A stretch of DNA of 64,000 nt from Balanoglossus misakiensis (taxonomy: Eukaryota; Hemichordata), in the NCBI GenBank assembly GCA_040954595.2, contig CM082585.2, positions 10,788,001-10,852,000 on the forward strand, written 5' to 3'. Numbering within the stretch: the first letter of the stretch is position 1; every line of letters begins with the position of its first letter. Below, one piece after another: positions 26,601-41,600 of the stretch. Position numbers and translations under genes: made by a program. Below the pieces are notes generated by a model. That model ran no database searches, was not told the origin of the DNA, and was given only the letters and a program-made list of their open reading frames with translations.

Positions 26601-29600
26601 TTGGCCGATTTTTGAAAAAATCATGGGTTATAGCTCATGAAAATCATCCCAAAATGAGAATTTTTCGACTTTGCGGAATTTCAAAATTTGGCCGATTTTT
26701 GAAAAAATCATGGGTTATAGCTCATGAAAATCATCCGAAAATGAGAATTTTTCGACTTTGCGGAATTTCAAAATTTGGCCGATTTTTGAAAAAATCATGG
26801 GTTATAGCTCATGAAAATCATCCGAAAATGAGAATTTTTCGACTTTGCGGAATTTCAAAATTTGGCCGATTTTTGAAAAAATCATGGGTTATAGCTCATG
26901 AAAATCATCCGAAAATGAGAATTTTTCGACTTTGCGGAATTTCAAAATTTGGCCGATTTTTGAAAAAATCATGGGTTATAGCTCATGAAAATCATCCAAA
27001 AATGAGAATTTTTCGACTTTGCGGAATTTCAAAATTTGGCCGATTTTTGAAAAAATCATGGGTTATACATGTATATAGCTCATGAAAATCATCCGAAAAT
27101 GAGAATTTTTCGACTTTGCGGAATTTCAAAATTTGGCCGATTTTTGAAAAAATCATGGGTTATAGCTCATGAAAATCATCCGAAAATGAGAATTTTTCGA
27201 CTTTGCGGAATTTCAAAATTTGGCCGATTTTTGAAAAAATCATGGGTTATAGCTCATGAAAATCATTCGAAAATGAGAATTTTTCGATTTTGCGGAATTT
27301 CAAAATTTGGCCGATTTTTGAAAAAATCATGGGTTATAGCTCATGAAAATCATCCGAAAATGAGAATTTTTCGACTTTGCTGAATTTCAAAATTTGGCCG
27401 ATTTTTGAAAAAATCATGGGTTATAGCTCATGAAAATCATCCGAAAATGAGAATTTTTCGACTTTGCGGAATTTCAAAATTTGGCCGATTTTTGAAAAAA
27501 TCATGGGTTATAGCTCATGAAAATCATCCAAAAATGAGAATTTTTCGACTTTGCGGAATTTCAAAATTTGGCCGATTTTTGAAAAAATCATGGGTTATAG
27601 CTCATGAAAATCATCCAAAAACGAGAATTTTTCGACTTTGCGGAATTTCAAAATTTGGCCGATTTTTGAAAAAATCATGGGTTATAGCTCATGAAAATCA
27701 TCCGAAAATGAGAATTTTTCGACTTTGCGGAATTTCAAAATTTGGCCGATTTTTGAAAAAATCATGGGTTATAGCTCATGAAAATCATCAAAAAATGACA
27801 ATTTTTCGACTTTGCGAATTTTCAAATTTTGGCCGATTTTTGAAAAAATCATGGGTTATAGCTCATGAAAATCATCCGAAAATGAGAATTTTTCGACTTG
27901 GCGGAATTTCAAAATTTGGCCGATTTTTTAAAAAATCATGGGTTATAGCTCATGAAAATCATCCGAAAATGAGAATTTTTCGACTTTGCGGAATTTCAAA
28001 ATTTGGCCGATTTTTGAAAAAATCATGGGTTATAGCTCATGAAAATCACCCAAAAATGAGAATTTTTCGACTTTGCGGAATTTCAAAATTTGGCCGATTT
28101 TTGAAAAAATCATGGGTTATAGCTCATGAAAATCATCCGAAAATGAGAATTTTTCGACTTTGCGGAATTTCAAAATTTGGCCGATTTTTGAAAAAATCAT
28201 GGGTTATAGCTCATGAAAATCATCCGAAAATGAGAATTTTTCGACTTTGCGGAATTTCAAAATTTGGCCGATTTTTGAAAAAATCATGGGTTATAGCTCA
28301 TGAAAATCATTCGAAAATGAGAATTTTTCGATTTTGCGGTATTTCAAAATTTGGCCGATTTTTGAAAAAATCATGGGTTATAGCTCATGAAAATCATTCG
28401 AAAATGAGAATTTTTCGACGTTGCGGAATTTCAAAATTTGGCCGATTTTTGAAAAAATCATGGGTTATAGCTCATGAAAATCATCCGAAAATGAGAATTT
28501 TTCGACTGTGCGGAATTTCAAAATTTGGCCGATTTTTGAAAAAATCATGGGTTATAGCTCATGAAAATCATCCGAAAATGAGAATTTTTCGACTTTGCGG
28601 AATTTCAAAATTTGGCCGATTTTTGAAAAAATCATGGGTTATAGCTCATGAAAATCATCCGAAAATGAGAATTTTTCGACTTTGCGGAATTTCAAAATTT
28701 GGCCGATTTTTGAAAAAATCATGGGTTATAGCTCATGAAAATCATCCGAAAATGAGAATTTTTCGACTTTGCGGAATTTCAAAAATTGGCCGATTTTTGA
28801 AAAAATCATGGGTTATAGCTCATGAAAATCATCCAAAAATGAGAATTTTTCGACTTTGCGGAATTTCAAAATTTGGCCGATTTTTGAAAAAATCATGGGT
28901 TATAGCTCATGAAAATCATCCGAAAATGAGAATTTTTCGACTTTGCGGAATTTCAAAATTTGGCCGATTTTTTAAAAAATCATGGGTTATAGCTCATGAA
29001 AATCATCCGAAAATGAGAATTTTTCGACTTGGCGGAATTTCAAAATTTGGCCGATTTTTGAAAAAATCATGGGTTATAGCTCATGAAAATCATCCGAAAA
29101 TGTGAATTTTTCGATTTTGCGGAATTTCAAAATTTGGCCGATTTTTGAAAAAATCATGGGTTATAGCTCATGAAAATCATTCGAAAATGAGAATTTTTCG
29201 ACTTTGCGGAATTTCAAAATTTGGCCGATTTTTGAAAAAATCATGGGTTATAGCTCATGAAAATCATCCGAAAATGAGAATTTTTCGACTTTGCGGAATT
29301 TCAAAATTTGGCCGATTTTTGAAAAAATCATGGGTTATAGCTCATGAAAATCATCCAAAAATGAGAATTTTTCGACTTTGCGGAATTTCAAAATTTGGCC
29401 GATTTTTGAAAAAATCATGGGTTATAGCTCATGAAAATCATCCGAAAATGAGAATTTTTCGACTTTGCGGAATTTCAAAATTTGGCCGATTTTTGAAAAA
29501 ATCATGGGTTATAGCTCATGAAAATCATCAAAAAATGACAATTTTTCGACTTTGCGAATTTTCAAATTGTGGCCGATTTTTGAAAAAATCATGGGTTATA

Positions 29601-32600
29601 GCTCATGAAAATCATTCGAAAATGAGAATTTTTCGATTTTGCGGAATTTCAAAATTTGGCCGATTTTTGAAAAAATCATGGGTTATAGCTCATGAAAATC
29701 ATCCGAAAATGAGAATTTTTCGACTTTGCGGAATTTCAAAATTTGGCCGATTTTTGAAAAAATCATGGGTTATAGCTCATGAAAATCATCCGAAAATGAG
29801 AATTTTTCGACTTTGCGGAATTTCAAAATTTGGCCGATTTTTGAAAAAATCATGGGTTATAGCTCATGAAAATCATTCGAAAATGAGAATTTTTCGACTT
29901 TGCGGAATTTCAAAATTTGGCCGATTTTTGAAAAAATCATGGGTTATAGCTCATGAAAATCATCCGAAAATGAGAATTTTTCGACTTTGCGGAATTTCAA
30001 AATTTGGCCGATTTTTGAAAAAATCATGGGTTATAGCTCATGAAAATCATCCAAAAATGAGAATTTTTCGACTTTGCGGAATTTCAAAATTTGGCCGATT
30101 TTTGAAAAAATCATGGGTTATAGCTCATGAAAATCATCCGAAAATGAGAATTTTTCGACTTTGCGGAATTTCAAAATTTGGCCGATTTTTGAAAAAATCA
30201 TGGGTTATAGCTCATGAAAATCATCAAAAAATGACAATTTTTCGACTTTGCGAATTTTCAAATTGTGGCCGATTTTTGAAAAAATCATGGGTTATAGCTC
30301 ATGAAAATCATTCGAAAATGAGAATTTTTCGATTTTGCGGAATTTCAAAATTTGGCCGATTTTTGAAAAAATCATGGGTTATAGCTCATGAAAATCATCC
30401 GAAAATGAGAATTTTTCGACTTTGCGGAATTTCAAAATTTGGCCGATTTTTGAAAAAATCATGGGTTATAGCTCATGAAAATCATCCGAAAATGAGAATT
30501 TTTCGACTTTGCGGAATTTCAAAATTTGGCCGATTTTTGAAAAAATCATGGGTTATAGCTCATGAAAATCATCCGAAAATGAGAATTTTTCGACTTTGCG
30601 GAATTTCAAAATTTGGCCGATTTTTGAAAAAATCATGGGTTATAGCTCATGAAAATCACCCAAAAATGAGAATTTTTCGACTTTGCGGAATTTCAAAATT
30701 TGGCCGATTTTTGTAAAAATCATGGGTTATAGCTCATGAAAATCATCCGAAAATGAGAATTTTTCGACTTTGCGGAATTTCAAAATTTGGCCGATTTTTG
30801 AAAAAATCATGGGTTATAGCTCATGAAAATCATCCGAAAATGAGAATTTTTCGACTTTGCGGAATTTCAAAATTTGGCCGATTTTTGAAAAAATCATGGG
30901 TTATAGCTCATGAAAATCATTCGAAAATGTGAATTTTTCGATTTTGCGGTATTTCAAAATTTGGCCGATTTTTGAAAAAATCATGGGTTATAGCTCATGA
31001 AAATCATTCGAAAATGAGAATTTTTCGACGTTGCGGAATTTCAAAATTTGGCCGATTTTTGAAAAAATCATGGGTTATAGCTCATGAAAATCATCCGAAA
31101 ATGAGAATTTTTCGACTTTGCGGAATTTCAAAATTTGGCCGATTTTTGAAAAAATCATGGGTTATAGCTCATGAAAATCATCCGAAAATGAGAATTTTTC
31201 GACTTTGCGGAATTTCAAAAATTGGCCGATTTTTGAAAAAATCATGGGTTATAGCTCATGAAAATCATCCAAAAATGAGAATTTTTCGACTTTGCGGAAT
31301 TTCAAAATTTGGCCGATTTTTGAAAAAATCATGGGTTATAGCTCATGAAAATCATCCGAAAATGAGAATTTTTCGACTTTGCGGAATTTCAAAATTTGGC
31401 CGATTTTTGAAAAAATCATGGGTTATAGCTCATGAAAATCATCCGAAAATGAGAATTTTTCGACTTTGCGGAATTTCAAATTTGGCCGATTTTTGAAAAA
31501 ATCATGGGTTATAGCTCATGAAAATCATTCGAAAATGAGAATTTTTCGATTTTGCGGAATTTCAAAATTTGGCCGATTTTTGAAAAAATCATGGGTTATA
31601 GCTCATGAAAATCATCCGAAAATGAGAATTTTTCGACTTGGCGGAATTTCAAAATTTGGCCGATTTTTGAAAAAATCATGGGTTATAGCTCATGAAAATC
31701 ATCCGAAAATGTGAATTTTTCGATTTTGCGGAATTTCAAAATTTGGCCGATTTTTGAAAAAATCATGGGTTATAGCTCATGAAAATCATTCGAAAATGAG
31801 AATTTTTCGACTTTGCGGAATTTCAAAATTTGGCCGATTTTTGAAAAAATCATGGGTTATAGCTCATGAAAATCATCCGAAAATGAGAATTTTTCGACTT
31901 TGAGGAATTTCAAAATTTGGCCGATTTTTGAAAAAATCATGGGTTATAGCTCATGAAAATCATCCAAAAATGAGAATTTTTCGACTTTGCGGAATTTCAA
32001 AATTTGGCCGATTTTTGAAAAAATCATGGGTTATAGCTCATGAAAATCATCCGAAAATGAGAATTTTTCGACTTTGCGGAATTTCAAAATTTGGCCGATT
32101 TTTGAAAAAATCATGGGTTATAGCTCATGAAAATCATCCGAAAATGAGAATTTTTCGACTTTGCGGAATTTCAAAATTTGGCCGATTTTTGAAAAAATCA
32201 TGGGTTATAGCTCATGAAAATCATCCGAAAATGAGAATTTTTCGACTTTGCGGAATTTCAAAATTTGGCCGATTTTTGAAAAAATCATGGGTTATAGCTC
32301 ATGAAAATCATTCGAAAATGTGAATTTTTCGATTTTGCGGTATTTCAAAATTTGGCCGATTTTTGAAAAAATCATGGGTTATAGCTCATGAAAATCATTC
32401 GAAAATGAGAATTTTTCGACGTTGCGGAATTTCAAAATTTGGCCGATTTTTGAAAAAATCATGGGTTATAGCTCATGAAAATCATCCGAAAATGAGAATT
32501 TTTCGACTTTGCGGAATTTCAAAATTTGGCCGATTTTTGAAAAAATCATGGGTTATAGCTCATGAAAATCATCCGAAAATGAGAATTTTTCGACTTTGCG

Positions 32601-35600
32601 GAATTTCAAAATTTGGCCGATTTTTGAAAAAATCATGGGTTATAGCTCATGAAAATCATCCAAAAATGAGAATTTTTCGACTTTGCGGAATTTCAAAATT
32701 TGGCCGATTTTTGAAAAAATCATGGGTTATAGCTCATGAAAATCATCCAAAAACGAGAATTTTTCGACTTTGCGGAATTTCAAAATTTGGCCGATTTTTG
32801 AAAAAATCATGGGTTATAGCTCATGAAAATCATCCGAAAATGAGAATTTTTCGACTTTGCGGAATTTCAAAATTTGGCCGATTTTTGAAAAAATCATGGG
32901 TTATAGCTCATGAAAATCATCAAAAAATGACAATTTTTCGACTTTGCGAATTTTCAAATTTTGGCCGATTTTTGAAAAAATCATGGGTTATAGCTCATGA
33001 AAATCATCCGAAAATGAGAATTTTTCGACTTGGCGGAATTTCAAAATTTGGCCGATTTTTTAAAAAATCATGGGTTATAGCTCATGAAAATCATCCGAAA
33101 ATGAGAATTTTTCGACTTTGCGGAATTTCAAAATTTGGCCGATTTTTGAAAAAATCATGGGTTATAGCTCATGAAAATCACCCAAAAATGAGAATTTTTC
33201 GACTTTGCGGAATTTCAAAATTTGGCCGATTTTTGAAAAAATCATGGGTTATAGCTCATGAAAATCATCCGAAAATGAGAATTTTTCGACTTTGCGGAAT
33301 TTCAAAATTTGGCCGATTTTTGAAAAAATCATGGGTTATAGCTCATGAAAATCATCCGAAAATGAGAATTTTTCGACTTTGCGGAATTTCAAAATTTGGC
33401 CGATTTTTGAAAAAATCATGGGTTATAGCTCATGAAAATCATTCGAAAATGAGAATTTTTCGATTTTGCGGTATTTCAAAATTTGGCCGATTTTTGAAAA
33501 AATCATGGGTTATAGCTCATGAAAATCATTCGAAAATGAGAATTTTTCGACGTTGCGGAATTTCAAAATTTGGCCGATTTTTGAAAAAATCATGGGTTAT
33601 AGCTCATGAAAATCATCCGAAAATGAGAATTTTTCGACTGTGCGGAATTTCAAAATTTGGCCGATTTTTGAAAAAATCATGGGTTATAGCTCATGAAAAT
33701 CATCCGAAAATGAGAATTTTTCGACTTTGCGGAATTTCAAAATTTGGCCGATTTTTGAAAAAATCATGGGTTATAGCTCATGAAAATCATCCGAAAATGA
33801 GAATTTTTCGACTTTGCGGAATTTCAAAATTTGGCCGATTTTTGAAAAAATCATGGGTTATAGCTCATGAAAATCATCCGAAAATGAGAATTTTTCGACT
33901 TTGCGGAATTTCAAAAATTGGCCGATTTTTGAAAAAATCATGGGTTATAGCTCATGAAAATCATCCAAAAATGAGAATTTTTCGACTTTGCGGAATTTCA
34001 AAATTTGGCCGATTTTTGAAAAAATCATGGGTTATAGCTCATGAAAATCATCCGAAAATGAGAATTTTTCGACTTTGCGGAATTTCAAAATTTGGCCGAT
34101 TTTTTAAAAAATCATGGGTTATAGCTCATGAAAATCATCCGAAAATGAGAATTTTTCGACTTGGCGGAATTTCAAAATTTGGCCGATTTTTGAAAAAATC
34201 ATGGGTTATAGCTCATGAAAATCATCCGAAAATGTGAATTTTTCGATTTTGCGGAATTTCAAAATTTGGCCGATTTTTGAAAAAATCATGGGTTATAGCT
34301 CATGAAAATCATTCGAAAATGAGAATTTTTCGACTTTGCGGAATTTCAAAATTTGGCCGATTTTTGAAAAAATCATGGGTTATAGCTCATGAAAATCATC
34401 CGAAAATGAGAATTTTTCGACTTTGCGGAATTTCAAAATTTGGCCGATTTTTGAAAAAATCATGGGTTATAGCTCATGAAAATCATCCAAAAATGAGAAT
34501 TTTTCGACTTTGCGGAATTTCAAAATTTGGCCGATTTTTGAAAAAATCATGGGTTATAGCTCATGAAAATCATCCGAAAATGAGAATTTTTCGACTTTGC
34601 GGAATTTCAAAATTTGGCCGATTTTTGAAAAAATCATGGGTTATAGCTCATGAAAATCATCAAAAAATGACAATTTTTCGACTTTGCGAATTTTCAAATT
34701 GTGGCCGATTTTTGAAAAAATCATGGGTTATAGCTCATGAAAATCATTCGAAAATGAGAATTTTTCGATTTTGCGGAATTTCAAAATTTGGCCGATTTTT
34801 GAAAAAATCATGGGTTATAGCTCATGAAAATCATCCGAAAATGAGAATTTTTCGACTTTGCGGAATTTCAAAATTTGGCCGATTTTTGAAAAAATCATGG
34901 GTTATAGCTCATGAAAATCATCCGAAAATGAGAATTTTTCGACTTTGCGGAATTTCAAAATTTGGCCGATTTTTGAAAAAATCATGGGTTATAGCTCATG
35001 AAAATCATTCGAAAATGAGAATTTTTCGACTTTGCGGAATTTCAAAATTTGGCCGATTTTTGAAAAAATCATGGGTTATAGCTCATGAAAATCATCCGAA
35101 AATGAGAATTTTTCGACTTTGCGGAATTTCAAAATTTGGCCGATTTTTGAAAAAATCATGGGTTATAGCTCATGAAAATCATCCAAAAATGAGAATTTTT
35201 CGACTTTGCGGAATTTCAAAATTTGGCCGATTTTTGAAAAAATCATGGGTTATAGCTCATGAAAATCATCCGAAAATGAGAATTTTTCGACTTTGCGGAA
35301 TTTCAAAATTTGGCCGATTTTTGAAAAAATCATGGGTTATAGCTCATGAAAATCATCAAAAAATGACAATTTTTCGACTTTGCGAATTTTCAAATTGTGG
35401 CCGATTTTTGAAAAAATCATGGGTTATAGCTCATGAAAATCATTCGAAAATGAGAATTTTTCGATTTTGCGGAATTTCAAAATTTGGCCGATTTTTGAAA
35501 AAATCATGGGTTATAGCTCATGAAAATCATCCGAAAATGAGAATTTTTCGACTTTGCGGAATTTCAAAATTTGGCCGATTTTTGAAAAAATCATGGGTTA

Positions 35601-38600
35601 TAGCTCATGAAAATCATCCGAAAATGAGAATTTTTCGACTTTGCGGAATTTCAAAATTTGGCCGATTTTTGAAAAAATCATGGGTTATAGCTCATGAAAA
35701 TCATCCGAAAATGAGAATTTTTCGACTTTGCGGAATTTCAAAATTTGGCCGATTTTTGAAAAAATCATGGGTTATAGCTCATGAAAATCACCCAAAAATG
35801 AGAATTTTTCGACTTTGCGGAATTTCAAAATTTGGCCGATTTTTGTAAAAATCATGGGTTATAGCTCATGAAAATCATCCGAAAATGAGAATTTTTCGAC
35901 TTTGCGGAATTTCAAAATTTGGCCGATTTTTGAAAAAATCATGGGTTATAGCTCATGAAAATCATTCGAAAATGAGAATTTTTCGACTTTGCGGAATTTC
36001 AAAATTTGGCCGATTTTTGAAAAAATCATGGGTTATAGCTCATGAAAATCATCCGAAAATGAGAATTTTTCGACTTTGCGGAATTTCAAAATTTGGCCGA
36101 TTTTTGAAAAAATCATGGGTTATAGCTCATGAAAATCATCCAAAAATGAGAATTTTTCGACTTTGCGGAATTTCAAAATTTGGCCGATTTTTGAAAAAAT
36201 CATGGGTTATAGCTCATGAAAATCATCCGAAAATGAGAATTTTTCGACTTTGCGGAATTTCAAAATTTGGCCGATTTTTGAAAAAATCATGGGTTATAGC
36301 TCATGAAAATCATCAAAAAATGACAATTTTTCGACTTTGCGAATTTTCAAATTGTGGCCGATTTTTGAAAAAATCATGGGTTATAGCTCATGAAAATCAT
36401 TCGAAAATGAGAATTTTTCGATTTTGCGGAATTTCAAAATTTGGCCGATTTTTGAAAAAATCATGGGTTATAGCTCATGAAAATCATCCGAAAATGAGAA
36501 TTTTTCGACTTTGCGGAATTTCAAAATTTGGCCGATTTTTGAAAAAATCATGGGTTATAGCTCATGAAAATCATCCGAAAATGAGAATTTTTCGACTTTG
36601 CGGAATTTCAAAATTTGGCCGATTTTTGAAAAAATCATGGGTTATAGCTCATGAAAATCATCCGAAAATGAGAATTTTTCGACTTTGCGGAATTTCAAAA
36701 TTTGGCCGATTTTTGAAAAAATCATGGGTTATAGCTCATGAAAATCACCCAAAAATGAGAATTTTTCGACTTTGCGGAATTTCAAAATTTGGCCGATTTT
36801 TGTAAAAATCATGGGTTATAGCTCATGAAAATCATCCGAAAATGAGAATTTTTCGACTTTGCGGAATTTCAAAATTTGGCCGATTTTTGAAAAAATCATG
36901 GGTTATAGCTCATGAAAATCATCCGAAAATGAGAATTTTTCGACTTTGCGGAATTTCAAAATTTGGCCGATTTTTGAAAAAATCATGGGTTATAGCTCAT
37001 GAAAATCATTCGAAAATGTGAATTTTTCGATTTTGCGGTATTTCAAAATTTGGCCGATTTTTGAAAAAATCATGGGTTATAGCTCATGAAAATCATTCGA
37101 AAATGAGAATTTTTCGACGTTGCGGAATTTCAAAATTTGGCCGATTTTTGAAAAAATCATGGGTTATAGCTCATGAAAATCATCCGAAAATGAGAATTTT
37201 TCGACTTTGCGGAATTTCAAAATTTGGCCGATTTTTGAAAAAATCATGGGTTATAGCTCATGAAAATCATCCGAAAATGAGAATTTTTCGACTTTGCGGA
37301 ATTTCAAAAATTGGCCGATTTTTGAAAAAATCATGGGTTATAGCTCATGAAAATCATCCAAAAATGAGAATTTTTCGACTTTGCGGAATTTCAAAATTTG
37401 GCCGATTTTTGAAAAAATCATGGGTTATAGCTCATGAAAATCATCCGAAAATGAGAATTTTTCGACTTTGCGGAATTTCAAAATTTGGCCGATTTTTGAA
37501 AAAATCATGGGTTATAGCTCATGAAAATCATCCGAAAATGAGAATTTTTCGACTTTGCGGAATTTCAAATTTGGCCGATTTTTGAAAAAATCATGGGTTA
37601 TAGCTCATGAAAATCATTCGAAAATGAGAATTTTTCGATTTTGCGGAATTTCAAAATTTGGCCGATTTTTGAAAAAATCATGGGTTATAGCTCATGAAAA
37701 TCATCCGAAAATGAGAATTTTTCGACTTGGCGGAATTTCAAAATTTGGCCGATTTTTGAAAAAATCATGGGTTATAGCTCATGAAAATCATCCGAAAATG
37801 TGAATTTTTCGATTTTGCGGAATTTCAAAATTTGGCCGATTTTTGAAAAAATCATGGGTTATAGCTCATGAAAATCATTCGAAAATGAGAATTTTTCGAC
37901 TTTGCGGAATTTCAAAATTTGGCCGATTTTTGAAAAAATCATGGGTTATAGCTCATGAAAATCATCCGAAAATGAGAATTTTTCGACTTTGAGGAATTTC
38001 AAAATTTGGCCGATTTTTGAAAAAATCATGGGTTATAGCTCATGAAAATCATCCAAAAATGAGAATTTTTCGACTTTGCGGAATTTCAAAATTTGGCCGA
38101 TTTTTGAAAAAATCATGGGTTATAGCTCATGAAAATCATCCGAAAATGAGAATTTTTCGACTTTGCGGAATTTCAAAATTTGGCCGATTTTTGAAAAAAT
38201 CATGGGTTATAGCTCATGAAAATCATCCGAAAATGAGAATTTTTCGACTTTGCGGAATTTCAAAATTTGGCCGATTTTTGAAAAAATCATGGGTTATAGC
38301 TCATGAAAATCATCCGAAAATGAGAATTTTTCGACTTTGCGGAATTTCAAAATTTGGCCGATTTTTGAAAAAATCATGGGTTATAGCTCATGAAAATCAT
38401 TCGAAAATGTGAATTTTTCGATTTTGCGGTATTTCAAAATTTGGCCGATTTTTGAAAAAATCATGGGTTATAGCTCATGAAAATCATTCGAAAATGAGAA
38501 TTTTTCGACGTTGCGGAATTTCAAAATTTGGCCGATTTTTGAAAAAATCATGGGTTATAGCTCATGAAAATCATCCGAAAATGAGAATTTTTCGACTTTG

Positions 38601-41600
38601 CGGAATTTCAAAATTTGGCCGATTTTTGAAAAAATCATGGGTTATAGCTCATGAAAATCATCCGAAAATGAGAATTTTTCGACTTTGCGGAATTTCAAAA
38701 TTTGGCCGATTTTTGAAAAAATCATGGGTTATAGCTCATGAAAATCATCCGAAAATGAGAATTTTTCGACTTTGCGGAATTTCAAAAATTGGCCGATTTT
38801 TGAAAAAATCATGGGTTATAGCTCATGAAAATCATCCAAAAATGAGAATTTTTCGACTTTGCGGAATTTCAAAATTTGGCCGATTTTTGAAAAAATCATG
38901 GGTTATAGCTCATGAAAATCATCCGAAAATGAGAATTTTTCGACTTTGCGGAATTTCAAAATTTGGCCGATTTTTGAAAAAATCATGGGTTATAGCTCAT
39001 GAAAATCATCCGAAAATGAGAATTTTTCGACTTTGCGGAATTTCAAATTTGGCCGATTTTTGAAAAAATCATGGGTTATAGCTCATGAAAATCATTCGAA
39101 AATGAGAATTTTTCGATTTTGCGGAATTTCAAAATTTGGCCGATTTTTGAAAAAATCATGGGTTATAGCTCATGAAAATCATCCGAAAATGAGAATTTTT
39201 CGACTTTGCGGAATTTCAAAATTTGGCCGATTTTTGAAAAAATCATGGGTTATAGCTCATGAAAATCATCCGAAAATGAGAATTTTTCGACTTGGCGGAA
39301 TTTCAAAATTTGGCCGATTTTTGAAAAAATCATGGGTTATAGCTCATGAAAATCATCCGAAAATGAGAATTTTTCGACTTTGCGGAATTTCAAAATTTGG
39401 CCGATTTTTGAAAAAATCATGGGTTATAGCTCATGAAAATCATCCGAAAATGAGAATTTTTCGACTTTGCGGAATTTCAAAATTTGGCCGATTTTTGAAA
39501 AAATCATGGGTTATAGCTCATGAAAATCATCCAAAAATGAGAATTTTTCGACTTTGCGGAATTTCAAAATTTGGCCGATTTTTGAAAAAATCATGGGTTA
39601 TAGCTCATGAAAATCATCCGAAAATGAGAATTTTTCGACTTTGCGGAATTTCAAAATTTGGCCGATTTTTGAAAAAATCATGGGTTATAGCTCATGAAAA
39701 TCATCCGAAAATGAGAATTTTTCGACTTTGCGGAATTTCAAAATTTGGCCGATTTTTGAAAAAATCATGGGTTATAGCTCATGAAAATCATCCGAAAATG
39801 TGAATTTTTCGATTTTGCGGAATTTCAAAATTTGGCCGATTTTTGAAAAAATCATGGGTTATAGCTCATGAAAATCATTCGAAAATGAGAATTTTTCGAC
39901 TTTGCGGAATTTCAAAATTTGGCCGATTTTTGAAAAAATCATGGGTTATAGCTCATGAAAATCATCCGAAAATGAGAATTTTTCGACTTTGAGGAATTTC
40001 AAAATTTGGCCGATTTTTGAAAAAATCATGGGTTATAGCTCATGAAAATCATCCAAAAATGAGAATTTTTCGACTTTGCGGAATTTCAAAATTTGGCCGA
40101 TTTTTAAAAAAATCATGGGTTATAGCTCATGAAAATCATCCGAAAATGAGAATTTTTCGACTTTGCGGAATTTCAAAATTTGGCCGATTTTTGAAAAAAT
40201 CATGGGTTATAGCTCATGAAAATCATCAAAAAATGACAATTTTTCGACTTTGCGAATTTTCAAATTGTGGCCGATTTTTGAAAAAATCATGGGTTATAGC
40301 TCATGAAAATCATTCGAAAATGAGAATTTTTCGATTTTGCGGAATTTCAAAATTTGGCCGATTTTTGAAAAAATCATGGGTTATAGCTCATGAAAATCAT
40401 CCGAAAATGAGAATTTTTCGACTTTGCGGAATTTCAAAATTTGGCCGATTTTTGAAAAAATCATGGGTTATAGCTTATGAAAATCATCCGAAAATGAGAA
40501 TTTTTCGACTTTGCGGAATTTCAAAATTTGGCCGATTTTTGAAAAAATCATGGGTTATAGCTCATGAAAATCATCCGAAAATGAGAATTTTTCGACTTTG
40601 CGGAATTTCAAAATTTGGCCGATTTTTAAAAAAATCATGGGTTATAGCTCATGAAAATCATCCGAAAATGAGAATTTTTCGACTTTGCGGAATTTCAAAA
40701 TTTGGCCGATTTTTGAAAAAATCATGGGTTATAGCTCATGAAAATCATCCAAAAATGAGAATTTTTCGACTTTGCGGAATTTCAAAATTTGGCCGATTTT
40801 TGAAAAAATCATGGGTTATAGCTCATGAAAATCATCAAAAAATGACAATTTTTCGACTTTGCGAATTTTCAAATTTTGGCCGATTTTTGAAAAAATCATG
40901 GGTTATAGCTCATGAAAATCATCCGAAAATGAGAATTTTTCGACTTTGCGGAATTTCAAAATTTGGCCGATTTTTGAAAAAATCATGGGTTATAGCTCAT
41001 GAAAATCATCCGAAAATGAGAATTTTTCGACTTTGCGGAATTTCAAAATTTGGCCGATTTTTGAAAAAATCATGGGTTATAGCTCATGAAAATCATCCGA
41101 AAATGAGAATTTTTCGACTTTGCGGAATTTCAAAATTTGGCCGATTTTTGAAAAAATCATGGGTTATAGCTCATGAAAATCATCCGAAAATGAGAATTTT
41201 TCGACTTTGCGGAATTTCAAAATTTGGCCGATTTTTGAAAAAATCATGGGTTATAGCTCATGAAAATCATTCGAAAATGAGAATTTTTCGACTTTGCGGA
41301 ATTTCAAAATTTGGCCGATTTTTGAAAAAATCATGGGTTATAGCTCATGAAAATCATTCGAAAATGAGAATTTTTCGACTTTGCGGAATTTCAAAATTTG
41401 GCCGATTTTTGAAAAAATCATGGGTTATAGCTCATGAAAATCATCCGAAAATGAGAATTTTTCGACTTTGCGGAATTTCAAAATTTGGCCGATTTTTGAA
41501 AAAATCATGGGTTATAGCTCATGAAAATCATCCGAAAATGAGAATTTTTCGACTTTGCGGAATTTCAAAATTTGGCCGATTTTTGAAAAAATCATGGGTT

